The notes: a model not told the origin generated them from the letters alone. Shown: positions 24,606 through 36,722, counted from the first letter of the stretch. The stretch is DNA of 64,000 nt from Glossina fuscipes (GCF_014805625.2 NW_023998414.1:43554525-43618524), one strand, 5' to 3'. Translations and numbers: made by a program.

Positions 24606-26480
24606 TTTTTAATCGAATCCCGGGGGCATTACGTTAATTATAGAAGTCGTTTCAATTTGCTCATAGCAGTAAAAGACTGTTTACAAACTTGTGATCGTTT
24701 AATGTTTAATTTCAATGCTCAGGTGAGCATAAATTTGAGAAAATTCACGTTGTTTATTTCATACATGCTTTGCGTTATTGCTTACGAAAAACTCGGATTT
24801 TATTTATGACATGTAAACGAAATTCTTTGAATGAAATTTATTACCCACCAAAATAAAAAAAAGAAGAAAGCTATCAGTAAAATTAGCTGAAAAGGAAGAT
24901 GTTCGCGAAGGGAGATAACTCAAATACAAATAATTCAAGAGTGAATTGAAAAATTCTCTTTAAGGATGGAATAATAGATAATTTATGTGATTGCACCAAG
25001 ACGGAGATACGTTTAACAAAACAATATCAATTGCATAGATTTGAAAGGATGCTACGCTCTGAACGTATTACAGTGCACAAAACAAAAAACTTGAAATTGC
25101 TTACAGAGTCAGCAGGCAGGCGGGCCATGGCATAGATAGATGGTCGTCTATTTCACATATAAAACTTAAATTCTGTAAGTACGCGTGTGATGTAATTGTT
25201 CGTCAATCAATTTTTGTTTCCGGCCCTTAAGAGAACGCTATACAGGTGTAGATTGAGTTTTTTGCAACTTATGTCAATTGAGCTACCATTTCGAGTGCGG
25301 CTAACGCATGCGATTCCGACGTGCAATAATATTACGTTGTATATAGGAATCGAAATGGAAGATAATATGAGAATTAAAGCAACGGCATTATTGTTATAAA
25401 CGAATGGTAAATTGACGTTACGAGCGATTAGTTAGTTAGTTTGTAATTGTTAAGTGCTGCTATGTAAGCAAAGATGCGTTTACTGATGTGTACGTAGGTG
25501 TTTCGGTGAACTTGAGAGAATGCGAAATTAAATAATACTCACTAGCAGTCTATTGCTTGTTCATCCCAACCTCACTAAATGGATTAGTTATGTTAATTTA
25601 TTGCATTCAGTTTATTTAGTTACCAGCATCCTCATGAAATTATCTGCAATTCCTTCATGTGCATATGTGAGCACTAATTGAATATTTGAATTGAAAAGTT
25701 TCTTAATTTGCTTTTTTTTGACTTGATTGAATCAATCAGTTAGAATGAGAGCTCACCAAGAAGAAGAAGAAGAGTTAAATTAATCCATTTATTTCTTTTT
25801 GTTTGACGTCGTAGTCACGAAATTACTGCCTGTTGTTAGTATGGCTGTCAATTGTTATTTTTGTTGTTTCTGTCTGACCGATTTCCAACTAATTAAGCTT
25901 CGAAACGCATAAGAATTCATTTACCGAAGCAAAGCAAAAGAAAAATGGGCCTGTGTGTGGGGAACATTTAATTTGGCTGGGCATTGTACTTGTGCCTAAT
26001 GGGCAAGGTAATAACGAAAGTGTTGTATTCTACAGGGATGGCTGAAAATAATGTAAAACAAAAATCGTTTGAAAATTAATTGAATGAAATCAGTTACATG
26101 AAAACCGTTATGTAGGATTAAACCGGAACAAAGTTTCTCAAATAAGATGGGCGATGAAAGGTTTATTAGCGCTTATCCAGATGCCATGATGACCAACTAA
26201 AGCATACGTAAATGTTTGGTAAATATTGTTAATGATCCGGAGCTTCAATAGGACGCAGTACATTACAATGGAAAAGACATCGAAAATAAGGCCACAACTA
26301 TGAAAATTGCATCAATAAGATAATTCGTTTCGTTTCGATGATTCGTTTAAATGAGTAAAATTTCGCTGATATCCATACTTACATGCTTGCTTGCATATCT
26401 TCCATCAAGATAGAGAGATGTGTGATATCAAGTTTTGCTCCATTTATAAACTTTCAACACAGACACAATTGCCGTTCCCG
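24606..26480. other. Non-coding DNA
   Basis: No gene or clear repeat recognised; short AAG and TTAG tandem runs near 25425 and 25760. Confidence 0.5.
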
Positions 26481-26750
26481 CTATATTTGACAAGTAAGAC
26501 AAGCAAGAACTGGAGGATTTTCTAATAAGTTTCCTATATATTCATTGCGTGATCGTTTAAGCAAAACCACCTTAGGATGGGGGTCATTTTCATTGGCGGC
26601 ATCGCGCGAAATCGGGAGCCCCGGAAAAACCCGAAGAAAATAGTCAAATATTTCCTTCGATCGACAATGAATGACATTTTGTTGTGCTTCTTGATCCGGA
26701 GCTGTAATTGGCAACGCTACTAATCCGCTATCGGGTTGATGCTGTAGATG
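26481..26750 (-). CDS. Unidentified open frame, possible exon or coding relic
   Basis: A minus-strand frame of about 90 codons from a stop near 26755 to a stop at 26481, without a convincing ATG near its beginning. Its composition is protein-like and rich in Asn, Pro and Arg (e.g. PITAPDQEAQQNVIHC, KEIFDYFLRVFPGLP, HPKVVLLKRSRNEYIGNLL). An acceptor-like 'catctacag' precedes it at about 26745. No clear donor is found and no family is recognised. It could be an internal exon, a decayed mobile-element frame or chance. It ends just before a pair of family B repeats. Confidence 0.3.
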   Translation of the reverse strand, partial: HLQHQPDSGLVALPITAPDQEAQQNVIHCRSKEIFDYFLRVFPGLPISRDAANENDPHPKVVLLKRSRNEYIGNLLENPPVLACLTCQI

Positions 26751-26829
26751 TTGTCAATATGATATATTTGCAGCAGAAGCCTTATTAAAGATTTTATTTC
26801 CAAGTCCCATATTTATTTTTTATTGTAGC

Positions 26830-27185
26830 CATCAGCGGAAGCTTCACCCGAAAAGAAGCTTCACAGATCCGAAAAAGTGTATGTATTTTTGATTAGCATC
26901 AAATTTTTAAACCATTTAAACATGTCCATGCGTCCAACTGTCCGTGTGCGTAACATCTGCTATAAAATTGAAAGTGTTGGCAGATATGTCGAAAATGGAT
27001 CAGATCATTCGCCGAACATGTCCTTGCGTACATAAATTGAGAGCACCTCTGGTTTCAGAAGCAAAACAATTACATTTTTCACCTGTGGCTCATAAACTAC
27101 AACAGATGCAACAATAAAAATTTCCTTGTAAAGCATATGGATGAACGGGCATTACGTATACAAAAATGGAATAAATAGGAGAATT
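26830..27185 (-). repeat. Dispersed repeat family B, reverse partial copy
   Basis: 'agcttcacagatccgaaaaa', 'tttgattagcatcaaatttt', 'aacatgtccatgcgtcca', 'ggctcataaactacaacaga' and 'gaattatagtcggttgtgag' follow the family order in reverse. It meets the next, forward copy head to head at about 27190, sharing the hairpin end. Confidence 0.65.
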
Positions 27186-28055
27186 ATAGTCGGTTGTGAG
27201 CGAATCTTTTATACCCCTCATCATTGCACAAAAAAAGACTAAAAAACTAAATTTTCATACTTCATAATATTGGGTGGATGAGGCCGATTTTTTATATTTT
27301 CAGAATAAAAGTGGCAATTTATATCGCGTACTGGTTGTAGTTTATAAGCAAAAAACACGGACAGCAAGGGTGTTCACAGTTTCTGCTCGACAGGCGTCTG
27401 GGTGTTGCAAGCGGGTCCCTTGTCAAATTTAGAAACTTTTTAAATTCGTTTGTCAATTTATAGGGGATATCTTCATTCTTGCGAATGGGAGAATGTTTTC
27501 ACAGTCCGATAGACGGATGAATAAACGGACATGCCTGGGGGAATTTGTACGTATCGTGGGGTTTTTGAAGCTAGCTACTGCGCAAGTTAAAGATATTGAA
27601 AACAAAATAACCTCTTCGTACACTATAATATTGGTTAGGCGTGGTCAATTTATTCCATTTTTTTGTATAGATACTACAGTACCGTCAACATCATATACTT
27701 CCAAATTTTTGTAGTTTTATCTGCTATAGTTTATGAGTAATAAATAAAAAACCAATTTTTTATTCCTTTTGAAAATCAGAGGTATTTTCAGTGGCCGTGT
27801 GGACATGTGCTCCGACCGATTTGGCCTATGTTTAATACCAACCTGCTTACAAGAATTTCTAACGTTTCTGCCTCATTTTTCCGTTTAGGCATTACAGGGA
27901 CGGATAGACGGACATGCTTAAACGGATTCAAAACGGATTTGATGTTGCTAAAAATATATATATATTTTGTGTGGTCTCTGAAGTTGCCTTCTAGGCGTTG
28001 CAAACATTTTGACAAAATGAATGTACCACTCACTCATCCTTATATTTCATAGACC
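27186..28055 (+). repeat. Dispersed repeat family B, forward copy
   Basis: About 870 bp, from 'gtgagcgaatcttttatacc' to 'cattttgacaaaatgaatgt' + 'accactcactcatcctt'. It aligns block by block with 29196-30090, for example 'ataatattggttaggcgtgg' against 'ataatattgggtaggcgtgg'. Two halves are visible here as well. Confidence 0.75.
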
Positions 28056-29195
28056 TTAGCCCTTTCTTTATGTTCAATAAATGACTAAAAAATTCATTAA
28101 TGGTTGTTTTCAATTTACGCGGTCTGGAATACAAATATTGTCATTTTTGTCATAGGCGATCTTACAATCGAGCATATCTATGTGTAAAGGTAAATGCTAT
28201 ATTTCTAAAATAAAATATTTTGCAGGTGAAAATCATTCAAATATATCTCTTTTGCCCGTTTATGTTTACACAGTTTACTAACTTTTACATACGTTTGTCG
28301 TTGTTGTCATCGTTTTTTCCAATCCTGGCAAATATTGAAAAAGTTTTTTTTTATTCGTTACTTCCTGTCGTTGCGACTTTATTGTCAAATTAGACTGAAA
28401 AGGTAGACGTGATGTATAAAACAAAACGAAAAAAAAAAAAAAAAAAAAAACCGATAAACAAAACATATTTGAATGGTTTGTGTGTTTTGTTTGGTTTGTT
28501 ACGGTTTAATAACAAGGTACGTTGAGCTCTAAAAAAATTTATATTACAAATTTTCACTCATAAAGTGAACCCATAAGTATCTGAGTGAATTCTTAAGGCA
28601 TTATATGCTTGCAACTGAAGTAAAGGCAGAAAAGATGTGCGAAAGTAGAAAGTCAAAATTGATGTTTTGTCGTTTAAAAGTAAGCGTTTGTTTTTTTTTT
28701 TTTTTTTTACTTTTCATTTTAACATTTTAAAGTGTTTTGTTTTCATAATATTGTGACTTGAATGCTGCTAAATATAAACATAGAGACCAAACATCCGAAC
28801 CTACAGTAGCAGTAGTAATACGTGGTAAAATCAAGCTTATGAATACAAGCATGTGTGCTTTAAAATGTCTTATAAGGAAACTCGCGCATATTTTTCTTTG
28901 ACCATAAGATATATATGCAAATGTAGCGGTTTTTTCTTGCCTTCTTGACATTTCATTGCACACTTTTGCAATACTGCCAGGGAAATGATGTGCGAAAAGC
29001 AGCCTTCTCTGGTATATGAAAAATCTTTTCATCCCGTCTACATAGAAATTCTCGTCAAAAGGGTGCATATTTAATGATGGGTTCAACAAAAAAAAAAAAA
29101 ACAAAAAAAATAAAAAATTTTCGATGGGTAAAAATAGAGAAAAACAGAGAAAAGGTGGAAATAAGAAAAAGCCACAAGAGAACAAAAAACAAGCA
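28056..29195. other. Spacer between two family B copies
   Basis: Contains A-runs at 28430-28450 and 29088-29100 and a T-run at 28690-28708. The minus-strand frame of 186 codons at 28727-29287 is Phe/Leu-rich, built from these runs and from the repeat end, and is not credible as a protein. Confidence 0.5.
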
Positions 29196-30090
29196 AGATA
29201 ATTAAATTCGGTCGGGATCGAATCTTTTATACCTATCATCCTCTGCCCAAAAAGGAGACAAAAGAAGTAAAAGGGCAGAATTTCCATGCTCTATAGTATG
29301 GAGTGGGCGCACTTGATTTCTTCTGTTTTCAAAATGACAATTTTTGTCCTAAAGACATGTGAGCGTAGTAGGCGTGTTCTTTGAAAAATTTAGGTAAATT
29401 ACAAATCGTTTTGCAAATTTTTAGGCATTATCTTCATATTCGCCAAAGGGAGAATGTTTACCAGATATACAACAAAGTTGCGCAAATAGACAGATGGACA
29501 AACGAACAAGCGGACATGTTTGGGTGCATTCAGGATTTGAAAATGGCCAAGAATTTGTAAACATTATCGGGTTTTTGAAGTTTGTTTCTGCGCGTTATAA
29601 AGGTATTGAAAAAATGATTAAATTGTGATAGACTATAATATTGGGTAGGCGTGGTCAATTTTTTCAAATTTTTGTGCACAAATGCTATAGCATAGCCCAT
29701 AGAATATGCGTTCAAATTTTTCTACATTTATCTGCCATAGTTTATACGTAATGAGCAAAAAAGCCAATTTTTCATTCCCTTTCAAAAGCAGAGGTGTTCT
29801 CAGTTTAGGTGGTGCTGCGCGCGTATAGTTCGACCCATTTCGGCAATTTTCACTAACAGCCTACGTGCCAGAAATTCGACTGTTTCTTCCAAACCTGAAA
29901 TTGATAACTTCATATTTACGGCCGCCAGGAGAATGTTTACAATAGACATTGCACAGACTTGCTTAAATCGGTTTAGGATTTGATGCTGATCACCAATATA
30001 TATGCTTGGAGATGTCTCTGACGTTTTCTTGTGAACGTTGCAAACATTTTGACAAAATGAATATACCCCACTTCCTATCCTTCGATGATG
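29196..30090 (+). repeat. Dispersed repeat family B, forward copy
   Basis: Starts 'aaattcggtcgggatcgaat' (hairpin ATTCGGTC/GATCGAAT) followed by 'cttttatacc'. It ends 'cattttgacaaaatgaatat' + 'accccacttcctatcctt'. Same orientation and extent as 27186-28055, about 2 kb away. Confidence 0.75.
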
Positions 30091-31284
30091 CGTATAAAAA
30101 AAAAAAAACAAAAGGAAGAACAAAAAGCGAATCAAAACGAAACTAACAATAAACACCAGCAATATAACAAATTGGCCTAAAAGAGTTGCGCACCACGCAC
30201 ATACATAAATACTTGTGTTGCACGAACCTTCGACAATATTTCGGGAGAACTGCGTCAAAGGAGTTTTCAGAAATCCTGCCTTTTGTGTTTTAATTTCCTA
30301 TAAAAAGGATCATTTTGTTGCGGCTTTTTGTTTGTCCCACTCCGCAAAAATTGCACAAGCGATTTAAATATGAACCGTCTTAAAACGATTGGTTTTAAGC
30401 GTAGATGGGTAGATGGTCTAGACATCTGCAACTTTTAGTTTTTCCTTAAGCATGCTTAAGTGTCTTAAGAAGACTGGCTAATCGATTCATAAATAATTCC
30501 GTTGCGTTTAAGATAAAATGTGTAGGGCAAGTGATACATTATAGTATGCTGAAAATGTCACGTTTCTCGAGGTGTGTTTATTTTCGAAAACGGTTCGTAA
30601 AGCTTTTTAACGAAAGTATTCAGATGGAATAAGAAGGAGAAGAAGAAAAAGAGAACGAATGAATTCTTCAATTTCAATTTGCAGCAGTTCTAACAATATG
30701 ATGATAGGCGCATGACTAAATCAGATTACAATTTAAAATTAGTCAAAAGTCTACGTAGTAATGTCAAAAATTAATTTGCTTTCATCGGACCGGAGATTCT
30801 GAGAATAATGAAACTAACGAAAGAAGGAATTGTAGCAGCCTATAAAAAAACACACTCATTATATTGATTCCGTATCGCTATCATACTTTTTTTGCATTCA
30901 TCATTGAATACAAAGGATGTAATGGACATTGTCTGCCGTTTGTACGCAATTGGAAGCCTTACGAGGCTGTACACACAATTGATCACTCTCAGTTAATTTA
31001 AAAATGATCGCTTGCCCGTCCGTCAGTCAGTTGATCAGTCATTTAGCTATCTAGCTTGTCATCCGTTACGTTTGTGGGCGTAAAAGCGGCGATAGAAAGC
31101 TAAGACCAGGCATTTACAGGTCATATTGGAAAGCAGACATGATATGCCTAGAACCACATTTATAACAGTTTCAACCTTATTTCTGTTTCCGACGCTTTTC
31201 CAACGCTGACTAATAAATCAACATTACCGTCTAGCAATGAGAGAGTAGCTTTGGTTTCGTTGATAATCGAACCATCGAAAACCC

Positions 31285-31308
31285 CAACAAAAAAAAAAAA
31301 AAAAAAAA
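31285..31308. repeat. Poly(A) tract
   Basis: About 22 A residues following 'accccaac'. No element body identified. Confidence 0.9.
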
Positions 31309-31583
31309 TCGATCAAAACAACCCGCAAATATATTGCCATTCCAATATGCTGACTTAAGCTGTTGAGCATAAAATATTCGATGTGTGACGGTTATAGCTT
31401 TCCTTTTTGTTTGCTTTTATTTCTTTCTCTGATGTTTTAAAAATTCCACAACCGTTTTGAAGGCATTTACGCTTGACTGCACTTCACATCCTTTACTTTG
31501 GCACTTTCTTTTCTCTTGTTGATTGTTTAATAGGTTTGGCAAATTCAGAGATTAGCAGCATTCGCTGCGTGCAGTTTAACATT

Positions 31584-31626
31584 ATTACACACACACACAC
31601 ACACCCACACACACACACACACACAC
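31584..31626. repeat. (AC)n microsatellite
   Basis: About 20 AC units with a single C interruption near 31605. Confidence 0.95.
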
Positions 31627-33654
31627 CCATTCTGCTTATGCATATTTAAAAAGTTTGATTTTCTTTGAGAGACAAGACGAAAGGAATTTCTTGAGAGAAA
31701 TTTTTAATGCCCACCATCTACTTGAGCGTGATATTTAATTGCAAGATAAATAAACGTAGTGCCTCGTATCGTATTGGGCACATATGATATCAATAGCAAG
31801 AACTCTGCAAGTCATGTACAATTGACATAGGCCGTTCATACAATCACGCGAACAGTTCATTATGTTTTTTTCTCAAATTAAACCTTAAACTCGTTTTTCT
31901 TATTCCATCACCACGGTTTAAAATATATAGAATTTTGAAGATATTTGCGCTCATTTTCAACATAATAAACGTCTCAACGTTCGCTTTTTTAAATTATCTA
32001 CAGGCCGTCGCCTTTTAAACGCGCTATTGTCTGACTGTCTTATAGGATTAGAGTTATTTATTGCGAAACAGTCCCGTAACTTTTCACCAGATTCAAGTTT
32101 GTTCTTCTTCTTGTGCTTACCATTTCGTGGACGAGCTTTGAAACATGGAACCAAGGTTTGAAATGTTGAAAAATAACTTTACAATATCATTAGTAATATT
32201 TATGGCTATTCTCTTTATGATTGGGTCAATTACCCGATTGAGTGAGTGCTCCTCAGCAATAGTTCTATTGAACTTATAAGTTAATAAAGTTCACTTATTT
32301 CACAAACAAGCAAATTATGCCATTTTTATCTTCGATGTGAATAGTTCATCCGATATGCGTTGGCAGCTTTGGCATTTCGTATTATCGTAATGTGCACATT
32401 TTTCTTCTGCCGTTATGAGTCAGCAACGAAAGTAAAATTTCCTACAAACGACGCAACATTGGATGCTGATTAGGTAAAACGGGTTAAAAAAGTCGCACGC
32501 AGCAATAACGCAAACCCAATATTAAAATGAACGACAGCAATTGCTCTAGTCAGGCCTTTAATGTAATGTAGCAAACAAGCAAACAAAAAAATCATAAAAC
32601 TTTGAAAGCTGTAATGACTGTTACATAGATAGCTAAATCCAAAGGCCTAATATAAAGACAAAAAAGCATATGAGCGAAGGAATATAGTAACAACGGCAAA
32701 GCCGGAAATAATTAAATGCTCTTGGCAGCCACTGCAAAGATTTTGCATTTCTCGGTATCTTGACTTTTTCTTTTTTTTTGTGAACGTAAAATGTTCGGCA
32801 AACGGCATAGGCACTAGGACAAAGGGATGAAACCAATTGCGGCAAAGAAGAAAAACTATTTTACGTTTGTTGTCGAAAAAAACACTTTGAACTTATTTAC
32901 GTTACCAAGTGACTTTCGCGATCCCGATAATTAGCTTATCGAGTTGACAGACACGTCTTCCGTTGACGGTTACTCGTACACTGTACCCCGATTTTATAGA
33001 TTATTGCTCACAAAGTTATACTTGATAACTAGATTGTTGGTGCGGAAATAATACCTTATGTCATAACACTTCTGGTTGCCCGCGTCAGCTATTTTCTCTT
33101 CGAATTTTACAGTCAAGTTGATGGCATAACAGGAATATGATTTACCATAGAATCAGTGGCCTTTGTATTTTGTGAGCTAACCAACAAATGTAAGCTCCCA
33201 ACAAGTGCATCAAAACTCTTTTTGACTGTTTCCAGTGCTCGCTTATACTTATAGCATTAACTGGGAGCTTTGAGGAATTAGTCAAGTGTTGATAGGCCTC
33301 TTTTGCGATAATCGCGCTTACCCGTAGTGAAGATAGCTCTGCAATATAGTCTAAATTTTTTAGGATCGTGTCTTTGCTAAAACGTGTTCGTCAGGTTACG
33401 ATTTGATTGCGGACAACATGCTTAGGAAGCATGCACAAATTAAGTTTAATTATGTTCGCAAGACCAAAAATGAAAGTTATCGCCAATCACTGTTAGGCGC
33501 AAGTAAATTACAAATGCTGAAAAAGTCCAATGCGGAAATCGAGTTGTAACGACTGATAGAAGCATAACGCTGGCGTAATGCAGCTTCTTGATATTTTTTA
33601 AAGGACGCTGAAAACTCCCAGAAAACCCTAATTTCATTTCTATATTATTCAAAT

Positions 33655-33790
33655 ATCCACGGTCTAGTAGTTAGGTTGTACAGGGCGCATAATGGGAAGA
33701 GCCGGGTTCCGTTGCTGGTGCGCTGAACTACACATGGTTTTTTAGTTATATATATTTTATGAAGGATCGCACTCCATGTATGGTATATGA
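33655..33790 (+). repeat. tRNA-like SINE head
   Basis: Contains 'ggtctagtagttaggttgta', a good A-box-like D-arm (compare GGTCTAGTGGTTAGGAT of tRNA-Glu), and about 40 nt later 'gccgggttccgttgctgg', a B-box-like T-arm. No full tRNA cloverleaf with a matching acceptor stem is visible, so a tRNA-derived SINE or tRNA pseudogene is more likely than a working tRNA. The tail 'ggtgcgctgaactacacatg' resembles 'ggtgcggtacacaacaaacc' at 60011. Confidence 0.5.
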
Positions 33791-33929
33791 TCATACACGA
33801 TCATAGAGTTTGTATTCTCTTATCTTATGAAACTCAGCAAGAATAACTTACTGAATTTCTGAATGTATTTTTTCTATATCCTATACGACATTGGACATTG
33901 GGTGTATTAAATTTATCCGAATCTATCTA

Positions 33930-34160
33930 ACGCCTAGGAGGGGTTAAAAAATGTTTTTGCCTTATTGGTTCGATATAAAATTGTCTGTATGTCTGCCTGT
34001 CCGAAGCTAGTTCGCATTTGTTTGTATTCAACTTATAGATCGAAATTTTTACTCTAACGCTATGGGGGACCATATTGAAAATTGCTTAGATCGAATGGTT
34101 TTACGATCACTTCATATATACCGGATTATTATTATGTGAACCGATGGTCTCTCGTACTAG
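33930..34160 (+). repeat. Dispersed repeat family A, fragment
   Basis: 'tgccttattggttcgatata', 'gtctgtatgtctgcctgtcc' and 'cttcatatataccggattat' resemble the start of family A, though diverged. Confidence 0.35.
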
Positions 34161-34296
34161 TAATAAGTAATAGTATTGAATTGTATTAATTCTCTAAAAT
34201 TTTTTCTAATTCAGTATTTTGCGTATTTGGGGCTATTTTCGGGATGGTTTACCGTTTGCTTCATCGAGCTATCGTACGATACGAAAGACAAAAACC

Positions 34297-34461
34297 ATGC
34301 CGTCGCGCTTTATGTTGATGATTGGCTCGATTGCTTTCGTATCGAGTTACGCTTCTCTTCCGTTGCATTTACAACGCAACGATTTGTTCGATTGTCGAGA
34401 TATGTGGAGCAAAATAATGCAAAGAAGAGTACGAAAAGTAAATAATTGGTTAAGAAATTAG
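34297..34461 (+). CDS. Candidate small secreted peptide (54 aa), unverified
   Basis: ATG in a good context (AAACC before it) opens a 54-codon frame. Residues 1-20 (MPSRFMLMIGSIAFVSSYAS) have the charge, hydrophobic core and small residues of a signal peptide with cleavage near YAS. The remainder is basic (RNDLFDCRDMW, QRRVRKVNN) with one cysteine. 'cgaaaagtaaat' near the end could be a splice donor, making this exon 1 of a longer gene. No family is recognised and no promoter element is clear. Confidence 0.3.
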   Translation: MPSRFMLMIGSIAFVSSYASLPLHLQRNDLFDCRDMWSKIMQRRVRKVNNWLRN

Positions 34462-35864
34462 AAAGCATATAAAGCAAAGTTTAGTAAATTGTCAAAATCT
34501 TCTTCTCAAAAGCTAACTTGATTTTTATTATTTTTAGATCTTTCTCTTTATATGTCTCTCTTTGTGCATTTAGTGTGTTTTCAACATCGCCGCTCTATGG
34601 TGCGAATTTGCTAGAGCGTTGTCATCGCACATTTGTGAAACTCGACCATTTTTTGAATTGAATTATAATTTCTCTCCCCTGCGTGACTGTACATCGACCA
34701 AACAGCTCTTGACGGTCGCATATCCAAATCACTTACTTAGTTTCTAATAATGCTGTGCTAGTTTTCGTCATTCGCATGCAATTTTTCATTAATTCCATAT
34801 TAATTTACCACTTTTCAAATTTTATGGGACCTACTGGTGAAAATAATTGTTTGATTTTATTATTTTTTTCAAGATTTTGAAATTTCAGAGACTAGGTAAT
34901 CTTTCTATGCTTATCATTTTTATCAAGTGCTTTTGCACCAAAAGTTTACTTTATCTTGTCTTCATGACAACATGAAGCTCGATCGCTATTTACACATTTT
35001 GCGTTCGATATCGAGCAAATTCTCATAGGCTCGCGAGTAGGATTAACTCAACAACCGACAAATTGCAAATTCAATATCGAGTTGGCTCGAGAACGAGAAT
35101 CGTAAGCTGACGACAACTGCATTGCATAATGCAATGGAAATAATTTTTTCTCAAAGTTTTTAACCCCTCTACGGTATATCAAGAAACTGGAATTGCATTA
35201 ATTCTCTAAAACTTTTTTATAACATACTTTACGCATCGTGATTTTTCGCCAACTTTGTACACACACTTTACTCTAGATATTGACAATAAATTTTGTTGGT
35301 ATTCTTTACAATATGAAGTTAGATTTCGTTTCTCATGTATGTTTGTAATTTCTATTTTCGTTTAGTTTTTATAGCCATTTTGTTAAATTTCCAAAAGTGG
35401 TCAGTTATCAATTTCTTCACAAAAGCGGCGACCCCTGTGTGAAGGTAGCTGACCTGTTAGCAAAGACAAAAATATGCACGTAGGCACAGTGAGTTAACTT
35501 CACGCTAATTAACCGTTATACCAATGTATGTTTCGACCGCATTGACATGGAATAGTAATCCTTAAATGCATATTGTTGCCAATAATCTACGTTCCAGTTG
35601 CACGTTTATAACCATAGGCAATAAATCACATGTGAAAGAATAAACTTAACGTTACTTTTGCCGGATAAATTATGCATATTTTTTTTTGACATTTGAATGT
35701 AATGGGTGGCAATGTTCAGTGTGCTACTTGGACCGAGATATTTTCTATTCTTGATGTTACTATCTAATTGAAAAAAAAATTAATTCTTGTCCACGTTATG
35801 CGTGTCTGTATCTTTTGCCTTATCTTGTTTGCGCTGTTTAGGATGTCTAGGAGGCTATAAGGTA
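34462..35864. other. Non-coding DNA
   Basis: AT-rich intergenic sequence with no recognised feature. Confidence 0.5.
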
Positions 35865-36433
35865 CAAATGTCGCGGATTTACTCGCAGGACTTGAAAATA
35901 AAGATATATTGTGAACACGAAGAGGATATGGGTGACCTAAATAAAATTGATTATTACTCAGACGTAGAAAATGTACGAAAAGAATTTATGGGCAATAATG
36001 ATGATTGCAGCTTGGAGGCAACCGAGTTTGGCGCTTATACGGCAATAGCGTAATGTGGAATACAATGAAGAACGCGTACGTTTCACAGAAAGTAATGAAC
36101 TTTCTCCTCGATTGTCCGAACTTGGAACGCTCTCCCGACCTTTTTCCGAATTTATGAACGCGAGCATATTCAACGCTATTGTCGAACAAACAAGCAAGAC
36201 TCTTATGCTCATATGGAAAGTGTGACGGGAATAAACGAGGAAGACCCAGTACTCCAGATATACGGACTGGTTGTACAAGTCGCGATGGGAAAAGGTGCAC
36301 TTGTAAAAATAGATGTAATATTCCAGGTAGGCCAAGTATTTGGGCATCGACTGGGTGCATCAAATGCAAGGTTGTTTTGTGTTACAATACAAGCAAAAAT
36401 CGCATTTCGCCTGCTGCATTTCATTATTGAATA
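35865..36433 (+). mobile_element. piggyBac-like transposase relic, internally deleted
   Basis: The first part (35868-36053) reads an acidic, Asp/Glu-rich start (SRIYSQDLKIKIYCEHEED..., then YYSDVENVRKEF) typical of piggyBac transposase N-termini. After a short out-of-frame stretch, 36179-36430 reads a GNKRGRPST linker followed by a cysteine-rich domain with paired cysteines and CIKCKVVLCYNTSKN...FHY, resembling the C-terminal cysteine-rich domain of piggyBac-like transposases (CxxCxxxLC...FH). The whole catalytic DDD core is missing, so it is an inactive, deleted copy. Inverted repeats and TTAA target duplications were not identified. Family assignment rests on eye-recognised motifs. Confidence 0.5.
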
Positions 36434-36544
36434 ATGTTAATATTCCTGCACTAACTCGACCATTTGTTTATGTCTACAATAGTTTTAATGAAGAAACGAA
36501 TATTGTTGCCAAAAGTCTACATACAACTTATTCCAAAATAAATA

Positions 36545-36549
36545 CTCAA

Positions 36550-36580
<31 letters not shown>
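36545..36580. repeat. (ATT)n microsatellite
   Basis: About 11 ATT units. Confidence 0.9.
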
Positions 36581-36654
36581 AATTTGGCCAGAGAATAAAT
36601 TCTAAGACTAAAGTCTTAAAGCATTAGCGTCTAAGGCTTTCGCCTTTATTAAAA

Positions 36655-36722
36655 CTCTACTGCGAGAGAGAGATTTGAACCCCCGACCATTGAGTCGCTA
36701 CTCACTCACTGAGGCGCATTAC
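36655..36722 (-). repeat. tRNA-like SINE head (minus strand)
   Basis: The minus strand reads 'gcgcctcagtgagtgagtag' (A-box-like) and, downstream, 'ggtcgggggttcaaatctct' (B-box GGTTCAAAT). Stems do not close into a canonical tRNA, so a tRNA-derived SINE or pseudogene is favoured. Confidence 0.45.

Larger units (their letters stand above)
30091..33654. other. Gene-free stretch
   Basis: A diverged family B trace ('cgcttgcccgtccgtcagtc') may lie near 31010. The minus-strand frame at 31957-32154 is rich in Lys/Arg/Asn (GKHKKKNKLESGEKLRD) and looks somewhat protein-like, but has no start context, splice sites or motif to support it. Nothing else recognised. Confidence 0.45.

Noticed and set aside
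28727..29287. 186-codon minus-strand open frame, the second longest in the window
   Set aside because: Built largely of Phe/Leu from A-runs, and its first codons lie in a family B repeat. No domain, start context or splice signals.
29800..30258. 152-codon minus-strand open frame
   Set aside because: Its C-terminal half is a translation of the family B repeat (the same wording occurs at 23787, 27788 and 56499); the rest is poly-Phe.
33655..33730. Functional tRNA gene
   Set aside because: A-box and B-box are present but the acceptor and T stems do not pair, and the sequence after it resembles another tRNA-like copy, as in a SINE.
35958..36369. Two minus-strand frames of 127-129 codons
   Set aside because: They are antisense to the piggyBac-like relic; the plus-strand reading explains the sequence.
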